Shown here: positions 1 to 8,399 of the stretch, piece after piece | Numbering within the stretch: position 1 is the first letter of the stretch | Layout of the letters: each line of letters opens with the position of its first letter | Assembly: GCF_029193575.1 (NCBI RefSeq) | Contig: NZ_JARGCS010000024.1 | Span: forward strand, 167,050 to 231,049 | Direction of reading: 5' to 3' | Origin: Pseudomonas entomophila | Lineage (GTDB): Bacteria; Pseudomonadota; Gammaproteobacteria; Pseudomonadales; Pseudomonadaceae | Length of the DNA: 64,000 nucleotides | Notes under the pieces: model-generated | Database searches by the model: none | What the model saw: only the letters and a program-made list of their open reading frames with translations | Told to the model about the DNA's origin: nothing | Translations under genes and position numbers: made by a program

Positions 1-347
1 AGGCACGGATCATGGCCGAGCGGTTGCAGGCGGACTTCGGCGTGGCGGTGAAGTGGCAGGAAGAGGCCAGCCGCACCACCTGGGAGAACGCTCGGTTCAG
101 CGCCGAGCTGTTGCAGTCGCTGGGCATTCGCCGGGTGGTGGTAGTGACCCAGGCCTGGCACATGCAGCGTTCACGCTGGAGTTTCGAGCGGGTCGGCTTC
201 GAGGTGGTGCCGGCGCCGGTGGGATTCCTGGGGGGCGACCATGCGCGGCCGTTCGCTGGCTTGCTGCCGGAGAGCCGGGCGATGTGGCAGAACGGGCAGT
301 TGCTGAACGAGGTGGTGGGGTTGGTGGGGTATCGGGTGTTCTATTGA
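1..347 (+). CDS. YdcF/ElyC-family (DUF218) protein, 3' part
   Basis: This is the C-terminal part of a gene whose start lies left of the window; the frame is open from the first bases to the TGA at 345-347. The visible 111 residues carry the end of a DUF218 domain: a strand-helix stretch (GIRRVVVVTQAWHMQRS) in which the conserved His follows the nucleotide-fold strand, then a short C-terminal tail. DUF218 proteins (YdcF, ElyC, SanA) are envelope-associated; E. coli ElyC affects undecaprenyl-phosphate carrier use. Neighbours fit: lnt and corC lie convergent to it, as in other pseudomonads. Family assignment is good; exact subfamily and N-terminal membrane segments cannot be seen. Confidence 0.75.
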   Translation, partial: ARIMAERLQADFGVAVKWQEEASRTTWENARFSAELLQSLGIRRVVVVTQAWHMQRSRWSFERVGFEVVPAPVGFLGGDHARPFAGLLPESRAMWQNGQLLNEVVGLVGYRVFY

Positions 348-366
348 GGTCGGTTGAAGCAGGGCT

Positions 367-444
367 GGCCCTATCGCGAGGCAAGCCCGTTCCCACACGT
401 GCGGCGATGTCCGTGTAGGAGCGGGCTTGCCCCGCGATAGGGCC
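367..444. repeat. REP pair, inverted
   Basis: Two REP elements in opposite orientation, 367-397 (reverse) and 415-444 (forward), lie between the converging YdcF-like gene and lnt. Core is GGGCTTGCCCCGCGATAGGG. The pair could form a large stem in transcripts read from either side. Confidence 0.85.
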
Positions 445-460
445 GCATCAGGCGATACGC

Positions 461-1978
461 TCAAACGGTCCTGGCGATACGCCCGGCCAGCAGCGCCCAG
501 CCCATCAGCAGCGCACAGACGATCACCAGCGGCCACGAGCGCCATTGCAGGTAGGGCGTCAACTGCTGCATCGGCACCACCTCGCCATACAGCACCGCGC
601 GCTGGAACTGCGGGACCTGCGCGGTGATTCTGCCGAACGGGTCGATCAGTGCGGTCACGCCGTTGTTGGTGGCGCGGATCATCCAGCGGCCGGCCTCCAG
701 GGCGCGCATCTGCGCCATCTGCAAGTGCTGCAGCGGGCCGATCGAGGTGCCGAACCAAGTGTCGTTGCTGATGGTCAGCAGCAGGTCGCTGCGCGCGGCA
801 AGCCCGGCGGCGAACTCGGGGTAGACCACCTCGTAGCAGATGTAAGGGGCCACCTGGTAACCCTTGGCCTGCAGCAGTGGCTGGTCCTCGGGGCCGCGGG
901 CGAAGTCCGACATCGGCAGGTTGAAGAACTCGATCAGGCCGCGCAGCACATCTTGCAGGGGCACGTATTCGCCGAAGGGCACCAGCTTCTGCTTGAGGTA
1001 GGTACCGTCGCCTTCGCCGGTCACGGTGATGCCGTTGTAGTAGCGGCGTTGGTGATGGACCACTTCACGTACCGGTACGCCTGTGATCAGCGCGGTATGC
1101 CGGTCGGCGGCGAAGTTGCCCATCACGCTCAGGTAGCCTTCGGCCTGGTCCTTGAGCACCGGCACGGCGGTTTCCGGCCACACCAGCAAGTCGACCGGCT
1201 TGCTGCTGAAGCTCATGTCCCGGTACAGCGCCAATTGCGCGTTGACGTGGGCCGGGTCCCATTTCAGCTCTTGCTCGACGTTGCCTTGCAGGGCCGCGAC
1301 CTTCAGCGGCTCACCAGCCGGACGGGTCCAGGCGTGCTCCTTGAGTGCCACGCCGATCGTCCACGGCGCCACCAGCAGCGCGGCACCGATGGCCAGGAAC
1401 GCCGGGCGCGCGCGTAGGCGGTTGAGGTTGCACAGCAGGGCCGCGGTCAGGGCCAGGGAGAACGAAATCAGCCATACGCCGCCCAGTGGCGCCAGGCCCG
1501 CGAGGGGGCCATCGAGCTGGCTATAGCCAGCGTACAGCCAGGGGAAACCGGTGAGGAACCAGCCGCGGAAGGCCTCTTGCAGCAACCACAGCGCGGCGAA
1601 GCACAGCGCGTCGGCCAGTGGCGCCTCATTGCGGCGCAACCAGCGCGCCCAGAGCCAGGCGGGCAGGGCGAAGAACCAGGCCAGGCAGGCGAAGAACGCC
1701 ACCAGCAACAGGATCGCCAGCAGCGGCGAAGCGCCGCCGTAGGTGTTCATGCTGACGTAGATCCACCAGGTGCCGGCGCCGTACAGGCCGAAGCCGTAGC
1801 ACCAGCCACGGCCCAGCGCCTGGCGCGGGGTGAGGTCGCGCAGGCCGAGGTAGAAGGCGACGATGGCCAGCAGCGCGAGCGGCCACAGGTCGAACGGTGC
1901 CAGGGCCAGGGTGGTGGCGGCGCCGGCCGCCACGGCCAGCAGGTTACCGGGCCAGCCGGGGCGGGTGATCCAGCGCAT
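461..1978 (-). CDS. lnt: apolipoprotein N-acyltransferase
   Basis: Lnt transfers an acyl chain from phospholipid to the N-terminal cysteine of apolipoproteins in the inner membrane, the last step of lipoprotein maturation. The 505-residue length is normal. About seven hydrophobic segments occupy residues 10-210, followed by a periplasmic nitrilase-type domain (225-475) and a final membrane segment. The catalytic triad is visible: Glu269 in WPET, Lys329 in the KQKLVPFGEY stretch and Cys381 in PYICYE. It starts at ATG 8 bases after the corC stop, so it is the last gene of the phoH-ybeY-corC-lnt operon. Its end faces the YdcF-like gene across a REP pair. Confidence 0.97.
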   Translation of the reverse strand: MRWITRPGWPGNLLAVAAGAATTLALAPFDLWPLALLAIVAFYLGLRDLTPRQALGRGWCYGFGLYGAGTWWIYVSMNTYGGASPLLAILLLVAFFACLAWFFALPAWLWARWLRRNEAPLADALCFAALWLLQEAFRGWFLTGFPWLYAGYSQLDGPLAGLAPLGGVWLISFSLALTAALLCNLNRLRARPAFLAIGAALLVAPWTIGVALKEHAWTRPAGEPLKVAALQGNVEQELKWDPAHVNAQLALYRDMSFSSKPVDLLVWPETAVPVLKDQAEGYLSVMGNFAADRHTALITGVPVREVVHHQRRYYNGITVTGEGDGTYLKQKLVPFGEYVPLQDVLRGLIEFFNLPMSDFARGPEDQPLLQAKGYQVAPYICYEVVYPEFAAGLAARSDLLLTISNDTWFGTSIGPLQHLQMAQMRALEAGRWMIRATNNGVTALIDPFGRITAQVPQFQRAVLYGEVVPMQQLTPYLQWRSWPLVIVCALLMGWALLAGRIARTV

Positions 1979-1986
1979 GGTTTTCC

Positions 1987-2826
1987 TTAACGGGTGATCG
2001 GGGTCAGGCGCAGCAAGTGTATCCGCCGGCTGTCGGCGTTGAGAATACGGAAGCGGTAGGCGCCGATCTCGGTGGTCTCGTTGCGCTTGGGCAGGTGGCC
2101 AAAGGCGCTCATCACCAGGCCGCCGACGGTGTCGAACTCGTCGTCGGAGAAGGTGCTGTCGAAGAAGCTGTTGAAATTGTCGATCGGCGTGAGGGCCTTG
2201 ACCAGGAAGTCGCCGCTGGGCAGCGGCTTGATGTAGCTGTCCTCCTCGACGTCATGCTCGTCCTCGATGTCGCCGACGATCTGCTCGAGCACGTCCTCGA
2301 TGGTCACCAGCCCCGCCACGCCGCCGTATTCGTCGATGACGATGGCCATGTGGTTGTGGTTGGCGCGGAACTCGCGCAACAGCACGTTCAGGCGCTTGGA
2401 CTCCGGCACGAAGGTGGCGGGGCGCAGCAGGTCCTTGATGTTGAAATGGTCGCCGTTCTCCTTGAGGATCAACGGCAGCAGGTCCTTGGCCAGCAGGATC
2501 CCGAGCACATCGTCATGGCTTTCGCCGATCACCGGGTAGCGCGAGTGCGCGGCGTCGATCACCGCCGGCAGGAATTCGCGGGGCGACTGGCTGGCCTTGA
2601 TGCTGATCATCTGCGAGCGCGGCACCATGATGTCGCGCACCTGCAGGTCGGCGACCTGGATGGCGCCTTCGACGATGGTCAGCGCTTCACTGTCGAGCAG
2701 CTTGTTCTGATGGGCTTCGCGCAGCAGCTCGAGGAGCTCCTGGCGGTTTTTCGGCTCATGGGCAAAAGCCTGGGTCAGTTTACCCAGCCAGGACTTTTGC
2801 CCGTTGCTCGATCGGTCTTCGCTCAT
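1987..2826 (-). CDS. corC: CorC/HlyC-family CBS-domain transporter accessory protein
   Basis: 279 residues with a tandem CBS pair (about 65-190; the start is marked by QVRDIMVPRS and the second repeat by the IDEYGGVAGLVT motif) and a C-terminal CorC_HlyC domain (about 205-279). In E. coli CorC (YbeX) is linked to Mg/Co efflux and, in recent work, ribosome biogenesis, which suits its place beside ybeY. The ATG is 26 bases downstream of the ybeY stop, and its stop is 8 bases before lnt. No transmembrane segment is visible, as for the soluble YbeX type. Confidence 0.95.
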   Translation of the reverse strand: MSEDRSSNGQKSWLGKLTQAFAHEPKNRQELLELLREAHQNKLLDSEALTIVEGAIQVADLQVRDIMVPRSQMISIKASQSPREFLPAVIDAAHSRYPVIGESHDDVLGILLAKDLLPLILKENGDHFNIKDLLRPATFVPESKRLNVLLREFRANHNHMAIVIDEYGGVAGLVTIEDVLEQIVGDIEDEHDVEEDSYIKPLPSGDFLVKALTPIDNFNSFFDSTFSDDEFDTVGGLVMSAFGHLPKRNETTEIGAYRFRILNADSRRIHLLRLTPITR

Positions 2827-2852
2827 GGCGGTTACTCGTGATCCTTGCAGTA

Positions 2853-3326
2853 TCAGTGTGTGATTGATTCGGTTTCGTCGTCGGCGTAAGGGTCCGGGTG
2901 ACCCAGTTCCGCCAGCAATGTTCGTTCCAGCGCTTCCATCTCTTCGGCCTCATCGTCCTCGATGTGGTCGTAGCCCAGCAGGTGCAGGCAACCGTGGATC
3001 ACCAGGTGCGCCCAGTGCGCCTGCAGCGCCTTGCCCTGCTCGGCGGCTTCGCGCTCGACCACGGGCACGCAGATGACCAGGTCGCCCAGCAGCGGGATGT
3101 CGAGCAACTCGTCGGGCACGTCGGCGGGGAAGGACAACACGTTGGTCGCGTAGTCCTTGTGCCGGTAGGTGTGGTTCAGCTCGCGGCCCTCGGCTTCGTC
3201 GACCAGGCGAATGGTCATTTCCGAATCGGCGCTGCGCTGGCGCAGGGCCAGCTCGCACCAGCGGCGAAAGGCGTCGTCATCCGGGGCAGCGGCGTCCGTG
3301 GCCCGTTGCAGGTCGAGTTCAAGCAT
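2853..3326 (-). CDS. ybeY: endoribonuclease YbeY, 16S rRNA maturation
   Basis: YbeY is a metal-dependent single-strand RNase needed for 16S rRNA 3'-end maturation and ribosome quality control. The 157 residues end in the hallmark zinc site: His111, His115 and His121 in [11 protein letters not shown]. The ATG overlaps the last 8 bases of the phoH-like gene in another frame, so the two are translationally coupled. An acidic tail ([11 protein letters not shown]) follows the zinc site, as in other family members. Confidence 0.96.
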   Translation of the reverse strand: MLELDLQRATDAAAPDDDAFRRWCELALRQRSADSEMTIRLVDEAEGRELNHTYRHKDYATNVLSFPADVPDELLDIPLLGDLVICVPVVEREAAEQGKALQAHWAHLVIHGCLHLLGYDHIEDDEAEEMEALERTLLAELGHPDPYADDETESITH

Positions 3327-4317
3327 CTTTGGCGTGTGCCTCGGGCTTGGCCTGGCGGGCGTCGAAGCGGTCGTAGGCTTCGACGATGCGTTGCACCAAC
3401 GGGTGGCGCACCACGTCCTTGGGCTGGAAATGGGTGAAGCTGATGCCCGGCACGTCCTTGAGCACCTCGATCACGTGCGCCAGGCCCGACTTGGTGCCGC
3501 GCGGCAGGTCGACCTGGGTGATGTCGCCGGTGATCACCGCGGTCGAGCCGAAGCCGATGCGGGTGAGGAACATCTTCATTTGCTCGAGGGTGGTGTTCTG
3601 GCTTTCGTCGAGGATGATGAAGCTGTTGTTCAGCGTGCGACCGCGCATGTAGGCCAGCGGGGCGATCTCGATCACCTGGCGCTCGATCAGCTTGGCCACG
3701 TGCTCGAAGCCGAGCATTTCGTAGAGCGCGTCGTACAGCGGGCGCAGGTACGGGTCGATCTTCTGTGCCAGGTCACCGGGCAGGAAGCCCAGTTTCTCGC
3801 CGGCTTCGACCGCCGGGCGCACCAACAGGATGCGCCGCACCTGCTCGCGCTCCAGGGCGTCGACGGCGCAGGCCACGGCCAGGTAGGTCTTGCCGGTGCC
3901 GGCCGGGCCGATGCCGAAGTTGATGTCGTTGGCCAGGATTTCCTTGACGTAGCGCTGCTGGTTGACCCCGCGCGGGCGGATGTTGCCCTTGCGCGTGCGC
4001 AGCGACACGCTGACTTCGTTGACCGCCGGGTTGTCGATGTTCTCGACCGTCGACTCCTGCAGGTACAGGTGCACGGTTTCCGGTGACAGCTCGGTGGCCT
4101 TGGCCTCGCGGTAGAGGCGGCGCAGCAGTTGCTCGGCAGCGGAGGTGGTCTTGGGTTCGCCGATCAGTTCGAACTGGTTGCCGCGGTTGCGGATCTCGAT
4201 GGCCAGGCGTTGCTCGATCAGGCGCAGGTGCTCGTCGAACTGGCCGCACAGGTTGGCGAAACGGTGGGCCTCGAAGGGTTCGAGGATGAAGCGATGGGGT
4301 TGGATGGGAGCGTTCAA
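3319..4317 (-). CDS. ybeZ: PhoH-like ATPase (YbeZ)
   Basis: 332-residue PhoH-family P-loop ATPase that partners YbeY in RNA metabolism. Walker A is GPAGTGKT at 137-144, Walker B is FIILDE followed by SQNTT, and an N-terminal region (1-105) precedes the ATPase core. Homology begins at NAPIQPHRF, which makes the initiator a TTG at 4315-4317; no clear Shine-Dalgarno sequence precedes it. In PAO1 (PA3980-PA3981, from memory) miaB lies directly upstream and could supply coupled initiation, but here only 294 noncoding bases lie upstream. An upstream in-frame extension without a stop exists but has no standard start. Confidence 0.93.
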   Translation of the reverse strand: MNAPIQPHRFILEPFEAHRFANLCGQFDEHLRLIEQRLAIEIRNRGNQFELIGEPKTTSAAEQLLRRLYREAKATELSPETVHLYLQESTVENIDNPAVNEVSVSLRTRKGNIRPRGVNQQRYVKEILANDINFGIGPAGTGKTYLAVACAVDALEREQVRRILLVRPAVEAGEKLGFLPGDLAQKIDPYLRPLYDALYEMLGFEHVAKLIERQVIEIAPLAYMRGRTLNNSFIILDESQNTTLEQMKMFLTRIGFGSTAVITGDITQVDLPRGTKSGLAHVIEVLKDVPGISFTHFQPKDVVRHPLVQRIVEAYDRFDARQAKPEAHAKDA

Positions 4318-4611
4318 GGTCGTTTTTAGCCGCTCGTCGGCAATGGGTGTGAGCTCAAGAATAACCCTTGATCGGCGGTGGCGAAAGCACCCAAGCGATC
4401 AAGGGTCGATGCAGGCCTCTGCCGCAGTGCCAGCGCTCGATGAGTCCGTGCGTCAACCCGTGCATGCGGCTGCGTGCCTTCGCTGCGTACCGCGAGCCGT
4501 TGCTCGCTCGGTACTGGATTGTCGCACGGGAATTTGACGATTCGGTTATTCGCCGCACGCTCCGGTCGTTTGCCGGGGCGCGAAAGGCCAAGGCTTTAGG
4601 GCGCGCGGGCG
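4318..4611. other. Gap between phoH-like and Sel1 genes, no miaB
   Basis: 294 bases separate two genes read in the same direction. A 78-codon frame on the minus strand (4355-4591) is Arg/Ser-rich, has no ribosome-binding site and resembles nothing I know. I see no MiaB motif, tRNA or mobile element. The segment contains a perfect 11-base inverted repeat (4364-4406) and probably the promoter for ybeZ-ybeY-corC-lnt. Confidence 0.6.
4364..4406. repeat. Perfect 11-bp inverted repeat upstream of ybeZ
   Basis: ACCCTTGATCG at 4364-4374 is matched exactly by CGATCAAGGGT at 4396-4406, with a 21-base spacer. On the minus strand the hairpin is followed by TTATTCTT, so it could be a weak terminator or attenuator ahead of ybeZ, or a protein-binding site. 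Confidence 0.6.
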
Positions 4612-5163
4612 TCAGGGGAGGGGCGAGAAGGGGGTACGGCCTTCAGCGCTTTGCAGCTCCAGCAGGTATTTGCGGAAGATCTGGCCGAGCACTTGGGTGG
4701 CGTGTTCGAGTTCGTCGCGAGGCATCTGCTCGGTGACTTCGTCGGCCATGTCCAAGGCATCCTCGGCGCCGTTGACCGCGGCGATCTTCAGCAGGATGTA
4801 GGCCTGTACGTTGTTGGCCTTGACCCCTTCGCCATGGAAGAACATGCCGCCGAGGCGGTACTGGGCCTGGGCGTGGCCCTGCAGCGAGGCCTTGCCGAAC
4901 CAGTCGAGGGCCTTGCCCAGGTCTTTCGGGGCCTGGTTGCCGCTGTAGTAGAACTCGCCCAGTTCGTATTGCGCTTGGGCGTCCCCGGCGCCCGCCGTTC
5001 GCTCGCAGGCCTTCAGGGCGTTCTCCAGCTCCGAAGGCTGGGCATTGAGGGTGCAGCGGCCCGTTGCTGGAATCAGCAACGAGTTACCGCCCTCCGCCAG
5101 GGCCAGCAGGGGCTGAAGAAGCAACAGGCAGCCCATGGTCAGGGCGCGGCCGGTGCGGTTCAT
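4612..5163 (-). CDS. Sel1/TPR-repeat exported protein
   Basis: 183 residues from the ATG at 5161-5163, chosen because AGAGGTAAG lies about 8 bases upstream and because a signal peptide follows at once (MNRTGRALTMGCLLLLQPLL, cleavage near ALAEG). The mature part has two Sel1-type repeats (AQYELGEFYYSGN and AQYRLGGMFFHGEGV) followed by an alpha-helical tail. Such proteins are periplasmic scaffolds for protein contacts; no enzyme activity is implied. The same gene sits beside hemL in P. aeruginosa (PA3978, from memory). Confidence 0.85.
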   Translation of the reverse strand: MNRTGRALTMGCLLLLQPLLALAEGGNSLLIPATGRCTLNAQPSELENALKACERTAGAGDAQAQYELGEFYYSGNQAPKDLGKALDWFGKASLQGHAQAQYRLGGMFFHGEGVKANNVQAYILLKIAAVNGAEDALDMADEVTEQMPRDELEHATQVLGQIFRKYLLELQSAEGRTPFSPLP

Positions 5164-5320
5164 GGGGATCGACTTACCTCTGCAAAGCTGCGGCCAATGT
5201 CTCTGGTGGCACATTATGGGATAAGCAGCGCCTACCTTACAAAGTTTTACTCGATTTTCTGAAGAGAGGAATTAGTAGGCCTGGGTGTGACGGGGTTCAT
5301 GTTTTGCAATGCTGGGGTGG

Positions 5321-5395
5321 TCATCGCGGGGCAAGCCCGCTCCTACAGAGACGGCGTGGTCCTTGTAGGAGGGGCTTGCCCCGCGATAGGGCCGG
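5321..5395. repeat. REP pair, inverted
   Basis: Reverse copy at 5321-5345 and forward copy at 5365-5395, ending 3 bases before the hemL stop on the other strand. The pair lies just beyond the hemL 3' end. Confidence 0.85.
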
Positions 5396-5398
5396 CCC

Positions 5399-6682
5399 TT
5401 ACTTCAGTGCGGCGAACGCCCGCTCGGCTGCATCCAGGGTGATCGCCAGTTCCTTGTCGCCATGGGCGATGGAGGTGAAGCCCGCCTCGAACGCGCTCGG
5501 CGCCAGGTACACACCGCCGTCGAGCATCAGGTGGAAGAAGCGCTTGAAGCGCTCGGCATCGCTGGCCATCACGTCGTCGAAGGTGACGATGTCATCGGCA
5601 CCGGTGAAGTACAGGCCGAACATCGCACCCGCCTGGGTGGTGACGAATGGCACGCCCGCGGCATCGGCGCGTTGTTGCAGGCCGTCGAGCATGCGGCTGG
5701 TGAAGGCGCTGAGTTCGTCGTGGAAGCCTGGGCGGCTGATCAGGCGCAGTGTGGCCAGGCCCGCGGCCATGGCCAGCGGGTTGCCCGACAGGGTGCCGGC
5801 CTGGTAGACCGGGCCGAGTGGGGCGATGCAGCCCATGATCTCGCGCTTGCCGCCGAAGCAGCCGACCGGCATGCCACCGCCGACGATCTTGCCGAAGGTC
5901 GACAGGTCCGGCTTGATGCCGTAGTGCCCTTGGGCGCCGCCCAGGGAGACGCGGAAACCGGTCATCACTTCGTCGAAGATCAGCACCACGCCGTGCTTGT
6001 CGCATTGCTCGCGCAGGCCTTCAAGGAAGCCCGGTGCTGGCGGTACGCAGTTCATGTTGCCGGCCACCGGCTCGACGATGATGCAGGCCACGCTCTGGCC
6101 GACATCGGCGAGGGTTTTCTCCACGGCGGCGAGGTCGTTGAACGGCAGGGTCAGGGTGTGCTTGGCGAAGTCCGCCGGCACACCGGCCGAACTCGGCACA
6201 CCTTGGGTCAGCAGGCCGGAGCCGGCTTTTACCAGCAGGCTGTCGGAATGGCCGTGGTAGCAGCCTTCGAACTTGATGATGGCGTCGCGGCCAGTGTAGC
6301 CACGGGCCAGGCGGATGGCGCTCATGGTCGCCTCGGTGCCGGAGCTGACCATGCGCACCATCTCCATCGACGGCACCAGCGAGCAGACCAGGTCGGCCAT
6401 TTCGGTTTCCATCGCGGTCGGCGCGCCGTAGGACAGGCCGTGCTGCAACTGGTTGCGCACCGCGTCGAGCACCTCCGGGTGGCCGTGGCCGAGGATCATC
6501 GGGCCCCATGAGCCGACGTAGTCGACGTAGCGCTTGTCGTCCTCGTCGATCACATAGGCGCCTTCGGCATGCTTGAAGAACAGCGGGGTGCCGCCGACGC
6601 TCTTGAAGGCGCGCACCGGCGAGTTGACACCACCGGGGATGTGTTTCTGGGCTTGGGCGAACAGGGTTTCGGAACGGGACAT
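5399..6682 (-). CDS. hemL: glutamate-1-semialdehyde 2,1-aminomutase
   Basis: HemL isomerises glutamate-1-semialdehyde to 5-aminolevulinate, the precursor of heme and siroheme, in the cytosol. The 427-residue protein is a class III PLP aminotransferase. Lys265 in [10 protein letters not shown] is the Schiff-base lysine and [16 protein letters not shown] is the cofactor-phosphate region. The C5-pathway hemL is expected for a gammaproteobacterium. The ATG is 17 bases upstream-side of thiE's stop, so it may be read with thiD-thiE-hemL as one unit, the order known in pseudomonads. Confidence 0.98.
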   Translation of the reverse strand: MSRSETLFAQAQKHIPGGVNSPVRAFKSVGGTPLFFKHAEGAYVIDEDDKRYVDYVGSWGPMILGHGHPEVLDAVRNQLQHGLSYGAPTAMETEMADLVCSLVPSMEMVRMVSSGTEATMSAIRLARGYTGRDAIIKFEGCYHGHSDSLLVKAGSGLLTQGVPSSAGVPADFAKHTLTLPFNDLAAVEKTLADVGQSVACIIVEPVAGNMNCVPPAPGFLEGLREQCDKHGVVLIFDEVMTGFRVSLGGAQGHYGIKPDLSTFGKIVGGGMPVGCFGGKREIMGCIAPLGPVYQAGTLSGNPLAMAAGLATLRLISRPGFHDELSAFTSRMLDGLQQRADAAGVPFVTTQAGAMFGLYFTGADDIVTFDDVMASDAERFKRFFHLMLDGGVYLAPSAFEAGFTSIAHGDKELAITLDAAERAFAALK

Positions 6683-6699
6683 GGGGTCTTCTCTCGAAA

Positions 6700-7323
6700 T
6701 CAGGAAGCGAACAGGGCGTTGAAGGCGCGGGCGCGGCGGGTGACTTCCTGCGCGTTGTCGGCACCGAACAGGCCGTGGATCACCGCCAGCAGGTCGGCGC
6801 CATGGGCGACCAGCGGGGCGGCGTTGTCGAGGGTGATGCCGCCGATCACCGCGATCGGCAGCTTGACCTGGGCGCGCGCCTGTTCCAGCAGCTCGACGCT
6901 GGCGGCCGGTGCGCCGGGCTTGGTCACGGAATTGAAGAAGCGGCCGAAGGCCACGTAGCTGGCACCTTCGGCGGCGGCCTGGGCGGCCAGCTCGAGGCTG
7001 GCGTGGCAGGTCGAGCCAATGATGGCATGGCGCCCGAGCAGGGCGCGGGCCGGGGTCAGCGGGCCGTCGGTCTGGCCCAGGTGCACGCCGACGCCCAGGC
7101 GCGCGGCCAGCTCGGCGTCGTCATTGATGATCAACTGGGCGCCATAGCGTTCGCACAGGGTCTTCAGCGCTTCGGCCTCGCGCAGTCGGCGGGCCGCGTC
7201 GTCGCCCTTGTCGCGGTATTGCAGCAGGCAGACACCGCCTTCCAGCGCAGCCTCGACGTGGGACAGGAAACGGCCGGCGAGCAGCTGGCTGTCGGTGATC
7301 GCGTACAGGCCGCGTAGCTTCAT
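6700..7323 (-). CDS. thiE: thiamine-phosphate synthase
   Basis: ThiE joins HMP-pyrophosphate and thiazole phosphate to make thiamin phosphate. 207 residues from the ATG at 7321-7323 ([12 protein letters not shown], the usual start of the family). A longer open frame upstream encodes low-quality Pro/Arg-rich sequence overlapping thiD and is not used. The TIM-barrel motifs are visible: YRDKGDD for pyrophosphate, VGVHLGQTD, and [12 protein letters not shown] near the thiazole-phosphate site. It begins 14 bases after thiD, so the two make a thiamin pair. Confidence 0.97.
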   Translation of the reverse strand: MKLRGLYAITDSQLLAGRFLSHVEAALEGGVCLLQYRDKGDDAARRLREAEALKTLCERYGAQLIINDDAELAARLGVGVHLGQTDGPLTPARALLGRHAIIGSTCHASLELAAQAAAEGASYVAFGRFFNSVTKPGAPAASVELLEQARAQVKLPIAVIGGITLDNAAPLVAHGADLLAVIHGLFGADNAQEVTRRARAFNALFAS

Positions 7324-7337
7324 GGCAAGGCCTCGTG

Positions 7338-8135
7338 TCAGGAGCAGAAGTCCAGGGGCAGGCGACGCGGCACGTATTGGCCCTTGCCCAGTTGCTCGGC
7401 GTCGCGCAGGGTCCGCCAGGTGTAGTCCAGGGCGCTGCGTACGGCGCTTTGCAGCTGTTCGCCCAGGGCCAGGCGGCCGGCCAGGGCGCTGGCCAGGGTG
7501 CAGCCCGAACCGTGGTAGCTGCCGGGCAGGCGCTGGCAGGTCCAGGTGTGTTGCTGGCCGTCGCGGCTGTACAGGCGGTTGTGGATTTGCTCCTCGTCGC
7601 CGTGGCCGCCGGTGATCAGCAGGTGCTGGCAGAACGGCAAGAGTTTCTCGGCGCATTCGTCGGCGGTGCCTTGCGGCAGCTCGGCGAGGATGCGCGCTTC
7701 CGGCAGGTTCGGCGTGGCGATGGTGGCGCGTGGCAGCAGGCGCTCACGCAATGCGTAGCCGACCTCGTCCTTGCCCAGGCGGCCACCGCCGCCGGCGCGC
7801 AGCACCGGGTCGCAGACCAGCGGCAAGTGCGGGTGCGCCGCCAGCAGCTCGGCGACGGTGTCGACCATCTCGATCGAGCCGAGCATGCCCAGCTTGACCG
7901 CCGCCACCGTGGAGTCGGCGAGCACGGCGTTGGCCTGGGCCAGCACCCAGTCGCGGTCGAGCACGCGGAAGTCGGAAACGTTGACGGTATCCTGCACGGT
8001 CAGGGCGGTCACCGCGGGGGCGGCGTGACAACCTTGGGCGAGCAGGGCTTCGATATCTGCCTGCAGGCCGGCGCCGCCACTGGGGTCGTGGCCGGAGAGA
8101 CAGAGGACAACGGGGCGGGAGCTGTAGGTATTCAT
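7338..8135 (-). CDS. thiD: hydroxymethylpyrimidine/phosphomethylpyrimidine kinase
   Basis: ThiD phosphorylates HMP twice to HMP-pyrophosphate, the partner substrate of ThiE. 265 residues from the ATG at 8133-8135; a TTG 21 bases further upstream is a less likely start. N-terminal [17 protein letters not shown] is the ribokinase-fold substrate region and [16 protein letters not shown] near the C terminus is the anion-hole/ATP motif. I looked for a TPP riboswitch in the leader and saw none. Confidence 0.96.
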   Translation of the reverse strand: MNTYSSRPVVLCLSGHDPSGGAGLQADIEALLAQGCHAAPAVTALTVQDTVNVSDFRVLDRDWVLAQANAVLADSTVAAVKLGMLGSIEMVDTVAELLAAHPHLPLVCDPVLRAGGGGRLGKDEVGYALRERLLPRATIATPNLPEARILAELPQGTADECAEKLLPFCQHLLITGGHGDEEQIHNRLYSRDGQQHTWTCQRLPGSYHGSGCTLASALAGRLALGEQLQSAVRSALDYTWRTLRDAEQLGKGQYVPRRLPLDFCS

Positions 8136-8399
8136 GGTCGGCGAGCTTACCACCAAACCCTTTGGCGCGAATCGGCCTGCGCGGGGATTTTGCTGTTCAC
8201 TTGGTCAGGTTTTAACGTTTGCCAGGCCTGTAAGTATTGTTCTAGAGCCTTTTTGCATAAATGGGTAATAGCAGCTGGCCAGCTTGCAAAGCTATGCTAG
8301 AGTGCTCGGATAACTCGATCAACGGCACTGCCGGATCGCGTCGCCTCAAAGGGAAGGGAGGCACCGAGGACGTGACCGCACAGGCCATGCTGGGGCTGT
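8136..8399. promoter_or_regulatory. Divergent promoter region thiD / ladS
   Basis: 264 bases between the divergent starts. It is less GC-rich than its flanks. A GCTATGCTAG box at 8291-8300, about 100 bases upstream of ladS, resembles an extended -10 of the stationary-phase type, with no convincing -35. No ORF or RNA structure is evident. Confidence 0.35.

Noticed and set aside
4355..4591. 78-codon frame between phoH and the Sel1 gene
   Set aside because: No ribosome-binding site, no recognisable family, composition typical of chance frames; kept only as part of the gap description.
7324..8399. TPP riboswitch for thiD-thiE
   Set aside because: No CUGAGA or ACCUGA-type conserved core found in the thiD leader; Pseudomonas usually keeps this switch at thiC.
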